Positions 17,971 to 27,570 of a DNA stretch of 64,000 nt are shown one piece after another. The position numbers and the translations under genes are program-made. Location of the stretch: the NCBI GenBank assembly GCA_002482885.1, contig DLGW01000016.1, positions 372,563-436,562 on the forward strand, written 5' to 3'. The notes beneath the pieces were generated by a model that did no database searches, was not told where the DNA came from, and saw nothing but the letters and a program-made list of their open reading frames with translations. Source of the DNA: Flavobacteriaceae bacterium UBA7684 (GTDB lineage Bacteria > Bacteroidota > Bacteroidia > Flavobacteriales > Flavobacteriaceae). How positions within the stretch are numbered: position 1 is the stretch's first letter; the number at the start of each line of letters is the position of its first letter.

Positions 17971-19329
17971 ATGCGCGTACATTTTATTGCCATAGGAGGC
18001 AGTGCCATGCACAATTTAGCCTTGGCTTTACACGAAAAAGGATACCAAATTACCGGAAGCGACGATGCTATTTTTGAACCCTCGTCTAGCCGATTAAAAA
18101 AGAAAGGTTTATTACCTGCCGAAATGGGCTGGTTCGAAAATAAAATCACATCAGATTTAGATGCGGTTATTTTAGGTATGCATGCCAAAGCCGACAATCC
18201 AGAATTGTTAAAAGCCAAAGCACTCGGTGTGAAAATATATTCTTACCCAGAATTTTTATATGAACAATCTAAAAATAAAACCCGAGTAGTTATAGGGGGT
18301 TCCCACGGAAAAACCACCATTACTTCTATGATATTACACGTGATGAAATATCATAATCAAGCGGTAGATTATATGGTAGGCGCGCAATTGGAAGGTTTTG
18401 ATACCATGGTGCATTTAACCGAAGAAAATGATTTTATTGTATTGGAAGGCGATGAATATTTATCATCACCTATTGATTTACGTCCTAAATTTCATTTATA
18501 CCAACCCAATATTGCCTTAATTAGCGGTATTGCTTGGGATCATATTAACGTATTTCCCACTTTTGAAAATTATGTAGAACAGTTTGAAATCTTCATTAAT
18601 AAAATCACCAAAGGAGGTATTTTAATTTATAATCAAGATGATATTGAAGTAAAAAAAGTAGCCGAGTCCACTACCAACGAAATTCGTAAAATAGCCTATA
18701 CTACCCCAAAATATTCGGTACAAGACGGGGTAACTTTATTAGAAACTCCCGAAGGTGATATGCCTATTGAAGTCTTTGGCGCACACAACCTGAACAACCT
18801 AGCCGGAGCCAAATGGGTATGTCAAAACATGGGTATAGACGAAGCTGATTTTTACGAAGCCATAGCTACCTTTAAAGGAGCTTCCAAAAGATTAGAAAAA
18901 ATTGCGGAAAGCAAAGGCAAAGTAGCGTATAAAGATTTTGCCCATTCCCCAAGTAAAGTGTCTGCTACCACACAAGCCGTAAAACAACAATATCCGAACA
19001 GAAAATTAGTGGCTTGTTTAGAATTACACACTTATAGCAGTTTAAATGCTGAATTTTTAAAAGAGTACGAAGGCGCTTTAAATGCTGCCGATGTTGCGGT
19101 GGTTTTTTATTCGCCCGATGCGGTAAAAATCAAAAGGTTAGAAGAGGTAACTGCTCAACAAATTGCCGATGCTTTTAAAAGAGAAGATTTAGTGATTTAC
19201 ACCAATCCTGCTGATTTTAAAAACTATTTGTTTAATATGAGTTTAGACAACAGCGCTTTATTACTAATGAGTTCGGGCAATTACGGCGGATTAAATTTTG
19301 ATGAGGTTAAAAGCTTAATAGAAAAATAA
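17971..19329 (+). CDS. mpl: UDP-N-acetylmuramate:L-Ala-gamma-D-Glu-meso-DAP ligase (Mpl type)
   Basis: Mur ligase that reattaches murein tripeptide recovered from the wall to UDP-MurNAc. The 452 residues show the N-terminal UDP-binding Rossmann motif (HFIAIGGSAMHNLA), the ATP P-loop GGSHGKTTITS (about residues 108-118), EGDEY and the ligase region IAWDHINVFPTF. The C-terminal domain has FAHSPSKV. The family separates from MurC by this GGSAMHN start and by context. It is cotranscribed with the TPR gene. Confidence 0.9.
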   Translation: MRVHFIAIGGSAMHNLALALHEKGYQITGSDDAIFEPSSSRLKKKGLLPAEMGWFENKITSDLDAVILGMHAKADNPELLKAKALGVKIYSYPEFLYEQSKNKTRVVIGGSHGKTTITSMILHVMKYHNQAVDYMVGAQLEGFDTMVHLTEENDFIVLEGDEYLSSPIDLRPKFHLYQPNIALISGIAWDHINVFPTFENYVEQFEIFINKITKGGILIYNQDDIEVKKVAESTTNEIRKIAYTTPKYSVQDGVTLLETPEGDMPIEVFGAHNLNNLAGAKWVCQNMGIDEADFYEAIATFKGASKRLEKIAESKGKVAYKDFAHSPSKVSATTQAVKQQYPNRKLVACLELHTYSSLNAEFLKEYEGALNAADVAVVFYSPDAVKIKRLEEVTAQQIADAFKREDLVIYTNPADFKNYLFNMSLDNSALLLMSSGNYGGLNFDEVKSLIEK

Positions 19330-19391
19330 TTTTGAGAATCCGTCTATTCGATTAAAGCGGATAGACGGGTTATTTATATAGTAGTTATTTA

Positions 19392-21428
19392 CTATACTTC
19401 GCGCTTATCTACCGGAAAAAAGAAACTTAACGGACTTTTTTTAAACTGTTTAATAATAGAAGAGTTAATTAGTTTTAGTTCGCTGATAGGAATATTTCTA
19501 GACCTAAAAGCCAAACCTAAAGACAAGCTGAAACTTACTATAAAGTTCATTAAACCAATAATTCCAATACCAAAAATACCCCAAATAATCAATTCTGTGC
19601 TCACGGTATAATTAGAACCATATAAAGCTAAGGCTAAGTTTCCACTGGCAAAAGTAATGTGTCGGATGTCTAAATTTAATCCTAAAAACACGCCAACAGA
19701 AGCGGTAGAGCCCATAAAAATTCCAAACCAAAAGTTAGAAATTACACCTGCCCATTTGTGTTCGTACCACTTGGCAATACTCTTGGCTTTTTCCTTCCCA
19801 AAAGAAATTTTTAACCAAGGATGTTCCTGAATTCGGTAATACACTTGTAAAAATTTATCGCGGTTACTAACGCTTCCCGAAATAATTCCCGATAAAAATA
19901 AAAATACACCTGCTATACCGGCATGAAAAATAGCTAAGGAATGTGCTGGGCTTAAATCCGTTACCAGTACCAACCATTTGGTTTGGGCAATGTTATAATT
20001 AAAAATGTAATCTATAAACCAAATTCCAGCTAAAGAAACAGGAAAAGCCATGGCGACATTCCCTACAAAAGCGATAAACTGTGACCTAAAAACTCTAGCA
20101 AATAATTTAGCAAAGGATTCATATTTGTCAATCGCTTTTTCGGGATTTTTATATCCATCATTTAAACTTCTGACCAAAGCAGCGGCAGTCATAGCGGGTT
20201 GTTTGGTGGCTAAGGTATAACCCAGTAAATAAATAGTTATAAAGCCAAAAGAATAATTTAAACTGTATAAAATGGCGTGTCCAAAATCACTGGCGTCTAA
20301 TTTGGAAAGAAGCACTTTAATTACGCATAAAATTCCAACAATGAATCCACCACCCAAGGCGGCGTATAACATTTTAAAATAATCAGCTTTAGATTCGGTA
20401 ATGTATTTTTCGCCTGTTTTTGCAGTATGTTGGGTGATTTCGTAGGATATTAATTGAGTGCTTTCATTCACCAAACTGCGAATGTTGTTTTTTTGACAGT
20501 TCAGTTTAATTAATAATAAATTGAGCTGAAGGGTTTTGATTTTATCTTCGTTTGCATGTTTTACGATTAAAAAATCAAGAATTAATTTTAATCGATTCAG
20601 TTGTTGTTTAATGGTTAGCAGGCTTTGGTTTACCCGCATAGAAATTCCATATTTAGAGGAGTTTTGAAAGGCATTTTCAACAAAATCAAAACATTGGTTT
20701 AATAAAACATATAGTTGTTTTATGTTGATGTCGTCAGGCTTAAAAAAAGTCTGATGATTGTTTGCAAGTAAATCTTTAATCAGGTATAATTCTTTTTCTA
20801 AGGCAGCAAAAGGACTTTCTTTTTCGTGGTATTCAGGTATCATTTTAATCACATCAGCATCTAAAGCTTTGCCACTATTTCGTTGGGCAATTAAGTTGGC
20901 TGATTGAATCAGTTGGGCGATATTGTTGTTGGTATCTTCGGTTTGGTATATCGAAGAAAATCCAAGTATTTCAAATAAAATTTCTAATTGTGTAAAAGGA
21001 ATTTTTTCGATCCAAATAGGATCTGAATCTGCATAAAAAACCTGATTTAATACATATTCTAAAGTGTCTGGTGACGCTTGATAAGGTAAAAGCTTAGCAA
21101 AAATTCTCTTTTTTACTTCGTATAAAAAATCAGTATCCTTTAAAATTCCTGTATCAGTTAAAATACTTCCGAATTTTTTATCGGTAAGAATGGTAGACAA
21201 ATAAGCCGCAAAGTTTGATTTAATCACTGGGTTTTCTTCAAAAAACTCAATTAAAAAACCCAAATCAATAGTGATGATTTTTTTAGGATTATCAGGTCTA
21301 ATGTCATTTACAATATGAATTAAAAACTCAATTTCATTGTCCGCATCTTTCCATGTTTGTAATTCGTTGAAATGAATTCTTAAAATATCTAAGCTACTTA
21401 AGTTGTTTTTTTTATTTAAGAATTTCAT
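19392..21428 (-). CDS. Large membrane protein of the site-specific recombinase (Gcr-like) family
   Basis: The 678-residue protein has a soluble, mostly helical N-terminal half (1-350) and about six membrane spans in the C-terminal half (near residues 355-375, 390-410, 450-480, 495-520, 565-590, 615-640). It resembles the family catalogued as SpecificRecomb. That name is historical: I see no Tyr- or Ser-recombinase catalytic motif, and the topology fits an integral membrane protein. Function is unknown. The gene stands alone between mpl and a 388-base gap. Confidence 0.65.
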   Translation of the reverse strand: MKFLNKKNNLSSLDILRIHFNELQTWKDADNEIEFLIHIVNDIRPDNPKKIITIDLGFLIEFFEENPVIKSNFAAYLSTILTDKKFGSILTDTGILKDTDFLYEVKKRIFAKLLPYQASPDTLEYVLNQVFYADSDPIWIEKIPFTQLEILFEILGFSSIYQTEDTNNNIAQLIQSANLIAQRNSGKALDADVIKMIPEYHEKESPFAALEKELYLIKDLLANNHQTFFKPDDINIKQLYVLLNQCFDFVENAFQNSSKYGISMRVNQSLLTIKQQLNRLKLILDFLIVKHANEDKIKTLQLNLLLIKLNCQKNNIRSLVNESTQLISYEITQHTAKTGEKYITESKADYFKMLYAALGGGFIVGILCVIKVLLSKLDASDFGHAILYSLNYSFGFITIYLLGYTLATKQPAMTAAALVRSLNDGYKNPEKAIDKYESFAKLFARVFRSQFIAFVGNVAMAFPVSLAGIWFIDYIFNYNIAQTKWLVLVTDLSPAHSLAIFHAGIAGVFLFLSGIISGSVSNRDKFLQVYYRIQEHPWLKISFGKEKAKSIAKWYEHKWAGVISNFWFGIFMGSTASVGVFLGLNLDIRHITFASGNLALALYGSNYTVSTELIIWGIFGIGIIGLMNFIVSFSLSLGLAFRSRNIPISELKLINSSIIKQFKKSPLSFFFPVDKREV

Positions 21429-21742
21429 AAATAGAATAAATATTTCTTGTGGATGTTAACGTTTTCAAAAGTAGCGTATATATACTAGCCTGAATAATAT
21501 TTTATAAATGTTTAACTTTTTTATGAAGGATATTAATATTATAAGGTTTGTAATAAAACCAGTATTTTAATTTAAATCCCCTAAAAAGCATATTCTCCAT
21601 AAGCCATCTTTTTTATCTGAATTTCAGTAGCGAGGGTTGTAATCCCTAGTTCATAAATCTTAAATATAACTTTTTTTCGTTTTTGTAATTAACTGAAAAA
21701 CAAATTCTTATGTTTTTTTTATAAAAAAATGAACTTTTTTGA

Positions 21743-21771
21743 AAACCGTAATTCTTTTGTTCTCGTAAGTA
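21743..21771 (+). promoter_or_regulatory. Candidate ECF promoter of the DUF4331 operon
   Basis: The gap 21429-21816 has no gene. AAACC (21743-21747), a 16-base spacer and CGTAAGT (21764-21770) have ECF promoter form. The same layout, AAACC-N16-CTAAAGT, lies upstream of the ECF sigma gene (28145-28172), and both predicted starts are about 40 bases before the ATG. The rest of the gap is A+T-rich with no clear signal. Confidence 0.4.
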
Positions 21772-21816
21772 TGTGAGAGAAACAAAATTATTATTCAACA
21801 AAAAATTAAAATTATT

Positions 21817-22467
21817 ATGAAAAAAATGAGAGTTATTTTAGGAATTGGAATGGTGGCAACCGTTGGTGCTTTTTTGGTGGCAGCCGACCACATAGATGCC
21901 CCAGCAGTTAAAGGAGGTAAAAGTGACATTACTGATTTTTATGCTTTTCAGGCAGAAAACACAAACAATTTAGTTTTTGTTGCCAATGTTCAGGGTTTGT
22001 TAAGTCCGGGTGCAACCTCTGGAGCTTCGTTTGATGAAAACACACTGATAGAGTTTAACATTGACACAAATAAAGACAACGTAGAAGATTTGGTAATACA
22101 GGCCATTCCTAAAAATGGAAAAATGTACTTTTTTGGACCTGTGGCGCCAAGTTCAACTGAAAACAACAGCACAATAATGACTACTGCCGAAAAATCTGAA
22201 GTAGCCATTACTTCTTATGGAACCGAGGCTATTGTAGGAAACAATAAAGGCATGAAGTTTTTTGCTGGACCCCGAGACGACCCTTTCTTTTTTGATTTTG
22301 CGCAATACAGCAATATCATTGGTGGAAAAGCTACCGCTTTTAATAATCCTGGTAACGACACTTTTGCAGGGACTAACGTACTATCGGTTGTAATTGAAGT
22401 ACCCAAATCTATGATTGGAGGTTCAGGCAGCATTAATACTTGGGTTGAATCAAAAAGAAAACAATAA
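21817..22467 (+). CDS. DUF4331 family exported protein
   Basis: The 216-residue protein has a signal peptide (ending about residue 22, FLVAA) followed at once by the DUF4331 signature DHIDAPAVKGGKSDITDFYAF. The features LIEFNIDTNKDN and DDPFFFDFAQY also fit. The function of the domain is unknown. It opens a run of four genes (DUF4331, DUF4331-like lipoprotein, TPR lipoprotein, TonB receptor). It looks like the N-terminal portion of longer DUF4331 proteins, with the next gene carrying the C-terminal portion. Confidence 0.85.
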   Translation: MKKMRVILGIGMVATVGAFLVAADHIDAPAVKGGKSDITDFYAFQAENTNNLVFVANVQGLLSPGATSGASFDENTLIEFNIDTNKDNVEDLVIQAIPKNGKMYFFGPVAPSSTENNSTIMTTAEKSEVAITSYGTEAIVGNNKGMKFFAGPRDDPFFFDFAQYSNIIGGKATAFNNPGNDTFAGTNVLSVVIEVPKSMIGGSGSINTWVESKRKQ

Positions 22468-22489
22468 CAACACTTAATATTTTATTACA

Positions 22490-23044
22490 ATGAAAAACAT
22501 AAAAAACACGTTAGCACTTGCTATAATAACAATTATTTCATTCAGTTGTTCTAACGACGACAACGCAACTACTCCGATGGCTTCTGATGATTTTTCTGGA
22601 ACGTATGTTTTGGCTGATCAAATGGGAAGACCCGCAGTAAATACGGTATTTGTTTCTTCGGGGAGCAAGGATATGTTTAATACCACTGTGCCTTCTAAGC
22701 AAGGCGCAATGTTTCAAAATATGTTTGAAACTAATTTAAAAGCATTAAGCCCTGCTTTTGCTAATGCAGGCGATAAAAATGCCTTAGGCCTAGATGCTAA
22801 AGCTTTCACCGGAGTACTTGCTACAGATGTATTGACGGTTTCTTTAGACGGTAAAACTACTTTTTATGACGGAACCAACGTGTTAACTGGGCGCGATTTG
22901 GCTGATGATGTAATTACGGTAGAGTTATTATTGATTTTTGGCGGCGAGGATTTTTCTGAAAATCCGTCGTTAACCGATGATCATGTAAGTAAGAACGATA
23001 AAACTTTTTTAAAATCATTTCCTTACCTGGCTTCGCCTTGGTAG
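22490..23044 (+). CDS. DUF4331-like lipoprotein
   Basis: The 184-residue product has a lipoprotein signal peptide (ISFSC, lipid Cys20). The mature part matches the C-terminal section of DUF4331 proteins: QMGRPAVNTVF, LTGRDLADDVITVELL, then SKNDKTFLKSFPYLASPW. It starts 22 bases after the first DUF4331 gene. The two may be separate halves of one functional unit, or paralogues. A terminator follows the gene. Confidence 0.75.
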   Translation: MKNIKNTLALAIITIISFSCSNDDNATTPMASDDFSGTYVLADQMGRPAVNTVFVSSGSKDMFNTTVPSKQGAMFQNMFETNLKALSPAFANAGDKNALGLDAKAFTGVLATDVLTVSLDGKTTFYDGTNVLTGRDLADDVITVELLLIFGGEDFSENPSLTDDHVSKNDKTFLKSFPYLASPW

Positions 23045-23053
23045 AATTTATTA

Positions 23054-23088
23054 AAAAAAGAGCACGCTGTTTCTCCGTGCTCTTTTTT
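23054..23088 (+). terminator. Terminator after the DUF4331 pair
   Basis: AAAAAGAGCACG pairs with CGTGCTCTTTTT around a short loop and is followed by a T-run. It may reduce read-through into the TPR lipoprotein and receptor genes, so these could be expressed at a lower level or separately. Confidence 0.85.
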
Positions 23089-23111
23089 CTTTAAACTAAA
23101 AAATTCATCTC

Positions 23112-24395
23112 ATGAAAATCAAAATCCTACTTTTTATTTCTATAATCCTGTTAAGCTGTCAGGATAATCCTAAAAGAATATCAAATACAGAAGACTACTC
23201 TTTGTATTTAAACTTTTCTGACAATAGTAACACAATAGCATTGGTAAAAGAACTTGAATTTTGGTCTAATAAACTTACACAAACGCCTAATCAGTTTCCT
23301 TATTTATTAAAAATAGCTTTAACAGAGTCAGAACTTTTTAAAAGTACAGGTGTTATTGATTATTTAATCTCGTCAACAGAACATTTAAAAAAAGCCAACG
23401 AAATTACCAACTATAATAACGCGGGATATTTACGCGCTTTAGCTAGAAATTATATATCACAACACCAATTTAAGGAAGCTTTAGAATTATTGATAAAAGC
23501 AGAAAAGAATGGAGAAAACTTAATTGGGACACAAAAAATGTTGTTTGATGTGCATTTGGAACTGGGAAATACCAAAGAAGCCTTAAGTTATTTATCGTCG
23601 TATAAAAACTTTACTGATTTTGATTATTTAATTCGACTTTCCAAATGGAATGATTACAACGGAAATTTAGAAAGTGCTATTCACTTTTTAGAAAAAGCAA
23701 AAGAAATTGCTCAAGCCAATAAAGAAAAAGATTTACTGCAATGGGTATACTCCAATTTAGCAGATTATTACGGACATAACAACCAAATAAAAAAATCATA
23801 TGACTGTTATTTAAAGGCCTTACAAATTAATCCAAATGATACTTACTCTTTAAAAGGAATTGCTTGGATAATTTATTCTTATGAAAAAAATCCTCAAGAA
23901 TCCTTACGAATCATAAACCTGATTTCTAAAAAAAATCAATCTCCGGATTATTATTTACTAAAAGCTGAAATGGCAGATTATTTAAACAACGAAGCTTTTA
24001 AAAATAACAGTATTCAGTCGTATTTAACAGTATTAAAAAACAATAAATATGGTGCTATGTACAACAAATACAAGGTGTTATTGTTTGCTGAGGAATTAAA
24101 GAATGTAGATGCTGCCATACAAATTGCTTTAGAAGAAATTGCTCACAGACCTACGCCTCAGTCCTACGATTTACTGGCTTGGAGTTATCACAATAACGGT
24201 AATCACCTAAAGGCTTTGCAAATAGTTGAAAAACACGTAGTAAATAAAAGTCACGAGCCCGAAATTTTATACCACTTAGCTGAAATCTATAAAGCCAATA
24301 ATTTATTAAACAAAACTAAAGAATTAAAAAAAGAATTAGAAGGAGCTGCTTTCGAAATGGGACCTGTTATGGTACAAAAAATTCAACAATTATAA
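23112..24395 (+). CDS. Tetratricopeptide-repeat lipoprotein
   Basis: The 427-residue protein has a lipoprotein signal (IILLSC, lipid Cys16). At least six TPR-like helix pairs follow, for example FKEALELLIKAEKNGENL, ESAIHFLEKAKEIAQANKE, IKKSYDCYLKALQINPND and HLKALQIVEKHV. It probably serves as a periplasm-facing adaptor at a membrane. It lies 11 bases before the TonB receptor gene, so the two are very likely cotranscribed and functionally linked. Confidence 0.8.
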   Translation: MKIKILLFISIILLSCQDNPKRISNTEDYSLYLNFSDNSNTIALVKELEFWSNKLTQTPNQFPYLLKIALTESELFKSTGVIDYLISSTEHLKKANEITNYNNAGYLRALARNYISQHQFKEALELLIKAEKNGENLIGTQKMLFDVHLELGNTKEALSYLSSYKNFTDFDYLIRLSKWNDYNGNLESAIHFLEKAKEIAQANKEKDLLQWVYSNLADYYGHNNQIKKSYDCYLKALQINPNDTYSLKGIAWIIYSYEKNPQESLRIINLISKKNQSPDYYLLKAEMADYLNNEAFKNNSIQSYLTVLKNNKYGAMYNKYKVLLFAEELKNVDAAIQIALEEIAHRPTPQSYDLLAWSYHNNGNHLKALQIVEKHVVNKSHEPEILYHLAEIYKANNLLNKTKELKKELEGAAFEMGPVMVQKIQQL

Positions 24396-24406
24396 ATTAA
24401 GAATTT

Positions 24407-26635
24407 ATGAAGTATTATTTTTTATTTATGATTTTAGTATTTGGATGCGGTTCTTTAAAAGCACAAAATATTACAGGTAAAATAATCAATACCGAAAAAC
24501 AACCAATCGAGGGAGCTTATGTGTTTAATAAACAAAGTAAAAAACATGCACATACCCTAGAAAACGGAAAGTTTTTATTAGAAAACAATCAAGTAGGAGA
24601 TAGTTTACAGGTAGGTATTTTAGGGTATAAAACCGCTACATATGTTTTAATTCCTTCCGATTTTAAAGACGAAGTAAATATAGTTTTAAGCGCTGCTATT
24701 TTTGAGTTACAAGAAATTGTAGTATCTGAACAATTAAATCCACTTAAAACAATTGCCCAAATGGATTTGAAAGTAAATCCAGTAAACTCTTCTCAGGAAA
24801 TTTTAAGAAAAGTCCCCGGTTTATTTATTGGTCAACATGCTGGGGGTGGTAAAGCAGAGCAATTATTTTTACGAGGTTTTGATATAGATCACGGTACAGA
24901 TATTAATTTATCAGTAGATGGTATGGCTGTAAACATGGTGTCACACGCCCATGGTCAAGGATATAGCGATTTACATTTTTTAATTCCAGAAACTATTGAA
25001 AAAATAGATTTTGGAAAAGGGCCCTATTATGCTGAATCGGGTGATTTTAATACAGCGGCTTACGTTAAATTCAAAACTAAAAATCAAATTCAAAACAGTT
25101 CTTTAAATTTTTCTTACGGGCAATTTAATTCGTTACGCACATTGGGATTATTTAATTTAATAGACCAAAATAATACTCAAAATGCTTACGCAGCTGTGGA
25201 ATACACTGCCACCGATGGGCCTTTTGTGTCGCCTCAAAATTTTAATCGATTAAATATTTTTAGTAAATACTCTACTTTAATTAAGGAAAATAGTCAAATT
25301 TCACTGACTTTTTCGCACTTTACTAGCCGTTGGGATGCCTCGGGACAAATCCCTGAGCGCTCCGTTAACAATGGAAGTATTTCTAGATTTGGAAGTATTG
25401 ACGATACCGAAGGAGGACACACTAGTCGAACCAATTTAAATATTGAAAATACTTTGTTTATAAACGATCAAACCAGTTTAAAAAGCAATGTGTTTTATTC
25501 TAAATACGATTTTAAATTGTTTTCTAATTTCACTTTTTTTTTAAACGATCCTATTCATGGCGATCAAATCAAACAACAAGAAAATCGATCTATTTTTGGA
25601 TTCAATACCCAACTACAGAATCATAAAACTTGGGGTAATGTAAAAGTGCTTATAACCTCTGGAACGGGTTTACGACATGATATTATTAATGATATTGAAT
25701 TGTCGAACACTTTAAACAGAAAAATGGTGTTACAAAACATTCAATTGGGCAATATTAATCAAACCAATATGTACGGGTTTTTTAATAGCGAATTTAAAAT
25801 CCACAAGTTTACAATAGCACCTGCGGTTAGAATAGATCATTTTCAATTTTTATACAACGATGCCTTGTCGATGAATTATAAAACACAAGCACAATCTAAA
25901 AGCAGAGTAAGTCCTAAATTAAGTTTTTCGTATAATCAAAATCAAAACATACAATGGTTTTTAAAAACAGGAATTGGTTTTCATTCAAATGACACTCGGG
26001 TGATTTTAAATCGAGAAACAAAAAATAGTTTACCCCAAGCTTTTGGTAGTGATTTAGGCATAATTTGGAAGCCTTTTTCTAAATTAATAATAAATACAGC
26101 CGCTTGGTGGTTGTTTTTAGATCAGGAATTTGTGTACGTTGGGGATGCGGGTGTGGTAGAGCCTAGCGGATCAACCCGTCGTTATGGTTTAGATGTTGGT
26201 TTGCGTTATCAGTTGAATCAATGGTTTTATTTTAATAGCGATGCTACTTATGCGTATGCCAGAAGCGTGACTGAGTCCGAAGGTAATAATTACATTCCTT
26301 TGGCACCAATATTAACTGTGACAGGAGGGATTTCGGTAAGTAATTACAAAGGATTTTCAGGAGGAATTAGAACACGTTATTTAGGCGACCGACCAGCTAA
26401 TGAAGATTATTCCATAACCGCTAAAGGTTATATAGTTACAGACTTAAATCTGAGTTATACCCTAAAAAAAACAACTTTAGGCATCAGCGCAGAAAATTTA
26501 TTTAATGTGGCTTGGAACGAAACTCAATTTGCTACAGAATCACGTTTAAAAAACGAAATTAATGCCGTGGAAGAAATCCACTTTACTCCAGGTACTCCTT
26601 TATTTATTAAAACTAGCATTACCTATACTTTTTAA
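24407..26635 (+). CDS. TonB-dependent outer-membrane receptor
   Basis: The 742-residue protein has a signal peptide (to SLKAQ), a CarboxypepD_reg-like beta-sandwich (about 22-105; ITGKIINTEKQPIEGAYV), a plug domain (about 120-215; ILRKVPGLFIGQHAGGGKAEQLFLRG) and a beta-barrel ending in the aromatic SITYTF. The plug contains a His-rich stretch (MVSHAHGQGYSDLHF), which hints at a metal or metal-complex ligand; this is inference. The receptor sits between the DUF4331 genes and an ECF sigma/anti-sigma pair. Confidence 0.9.
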   Translation: MKYYFLFMILVFGCGSLKAQNITGKIINTEKQPIEGAYVFNKQSKKHAHTLENGKFLLENNQVGDSLQVGILGYKTATYVLIPSDFKDEVNIVLSAAIFELQEIVVSEQLNPLKTIAQMDLKVNPVNSSQEILRKVPGLFIGQHAGGGKAEQLFLRGFDIDHGTDINLSVDGMAVNMVSHAHGQGYSDLHFLIPETIEKIDFGKGPYYAESGDFNTAAYVKFKTKNQIQNSSLNFSYGQFNSLRTLGLFNLIDQNNTQNAYAAVEYTATDGPFVSPQNFNRLNIFSKYSTLIKENSQISLTFSHFTSRWDASGQIPERSVNNGSISRFGSIDDTEGGHTSRTNLNIENTLFINDQTSLKSNVFYSKYDFKLFSNFTFFLNDPIHGDQIKQQENRSIFGFNTQLQNHKTWGNVKVLITSGTGLRHDIINDIELSNTLNRKMVLQNIQLGNINQTNMYGFFNSEFKIHKFTIAPAVRIDHFQFLYNDALSMNYKTQAQSKSRVSPKLSFSYNQNQNIQWFLKTGIGFHSNDTRVILNRETKNSLPQAFGSDLGIIWKPFSKLIINTAAWWLFLDQEFVYVGDAGVVEPSGSTRRYGLDVGLRYQLNQWFYFNSDATYAYARSVTESEGNNYIPLAPILTVTGGISVSNYKGFSGGIRTRYLGDRPANEDYSITAKGYIVTDLNLSYTLKKTTLGISAENLFNVAWNETQFATESRLKNEINAVEEIHFTPGTPLFIKTSITYTF

Positions 26636-26658
26636 AAATACTCATTATAACCCCTAAC

Positions 26659-26688
26659 AAAAAAAGCCAGTTCATAAACTGGCTTTTT
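26659..26688. terminator. Bidirectional terminator between receptor and anti-sigma genes
   Basis: AAAAAGCCAGTT and AACTGGCTTTTT form a 12-bp stem with a 4-base loop, with A and T tracts on both sides. It serves both convergent operons. Confidence 0.85.
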
Positions 26689-26707
26689 ACTTATATATTG
26701 GTTTTGT

Positions 26708-27568
26708 TTACTGAACAGAAGCTAAAGTACCCAGCGCATATAGTTGGTCTAAACTTGGGGTTAAACTACCTCCTTCGGGCTCTAAAGTAATCCCAAAAGC
26801 TTCGGAAGAATTCATATTTTTTAAGATAATTATTTTATCGTTGTTTAATACTAAATCATCTATTACACCCAAACTAGTTGGTGTTAACGGACTCATTTTT
26901 AATGACCAAACCTGATATGCTTTTCCTTTAGGAGGTGTTGGTAATCCTTGAACGTCTACGTATACTTCGGATTGTTGTTTGTTCCAATATACTTTAGCAT
27001 ACGATTCTGGAGAAACTGTTTGTCCATTTAAAGGAATGCTGATTACATTCTTGTCTCGTAAAAGGTTTACAATTTTAGACACTCTTTCTAAACGTGTTCC
27101 AATGTCTGAAATTTGCTGTTGTAGAAAAGTCTTTTCGGTACTAGTTTGTTCTAATTGATGATTTAAATCGGCATTATTATTTAATGCCCATATTAATCCT
27201 CCTGTTAGTACCAACGAAGCTGCCCAGCCAGAGTACATCAACCAATTCGAACGATTTTGTTCGGTGCTAATCGGAATTATCTTAACCTCTTCTTCTTGTA
27301 TATTGTTTTTGGTTTCTAGCGGTTTAATGTTTGAATTGTTCGTGTTATTTTCAATTTTAACTTTAATAGTTTCAAATGAAAAACGAGCATTCATAGGAGC
27401 GGTAGCACTTGTTAAAGCCATAATAGCTTTTTCAATTTTAATAACCTCTTCTTTAAGTTCGGGATGTGTATTTATTAATTCAGTAACCGCTTTGTTTTCT
27501 TCAGCAGAAAGCGCACCTGCAACGTATAATTCTAAAATACCCGATTCTATGTATTTTTTAGTATCCAT
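26708..27568 (-). CDS. Anti-sigma factor (RskA-like)
   Basis: The 286-residue membrane protein has a cytoplasmic N-terminal sigma-binding region (about 1-80; ESGILELYVAGALSAEE), one membrane span (about 113-133; WLMYSGWAASLVLTGGLIWA), a short coiled coil and a periplasmic RskA-type C-domain (KAYQVWSLKMSPLTPTSLG). It would hold the adjacent ECF sigma factor inactive until a signal arrives. The start is 2 bases after the sigma stop, so the two are cotranscribed. Confidence 0.88.
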   Translation of the reverse strand: MDTKKYIESGILELYVAGALSAEENKAVTELINTHPELKEEVIKIEKAIMALTSATAPMNARFSFETIKVKIENNTNNSNIKPLETKNNIQEEEVKIIPISTEQNRSNWLMYSGWAASLVLTGGLIWALNNNADLNHQLEQTSTEKTFLQQQISDIGTRLERVSKIVNLLRDKNVISIPLNGQTVSPESYAKVYWNKQQSEVYVDVQGLPTPPKGKAYQVWSLKMSPLTPTSLGVIDDLVLNNDKIIILKNMNSSEAFGITLEPEGGSLTPSLDQLYALGTLASVQ

Positions 27569-27570
27569 AA

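Noticed and set aside
19392..21428. Integrase or mobile element marker
   Set aside because: Only the family name suggests a recombinase; no catalytic motif, attachment site or element ends are visible.
21600..21660. RNA gene or terminator in the gap before DUF4331
   Set aside because: Only a weak AGGG...CCCT inverted repeat is present, without a T-run or extended structure.
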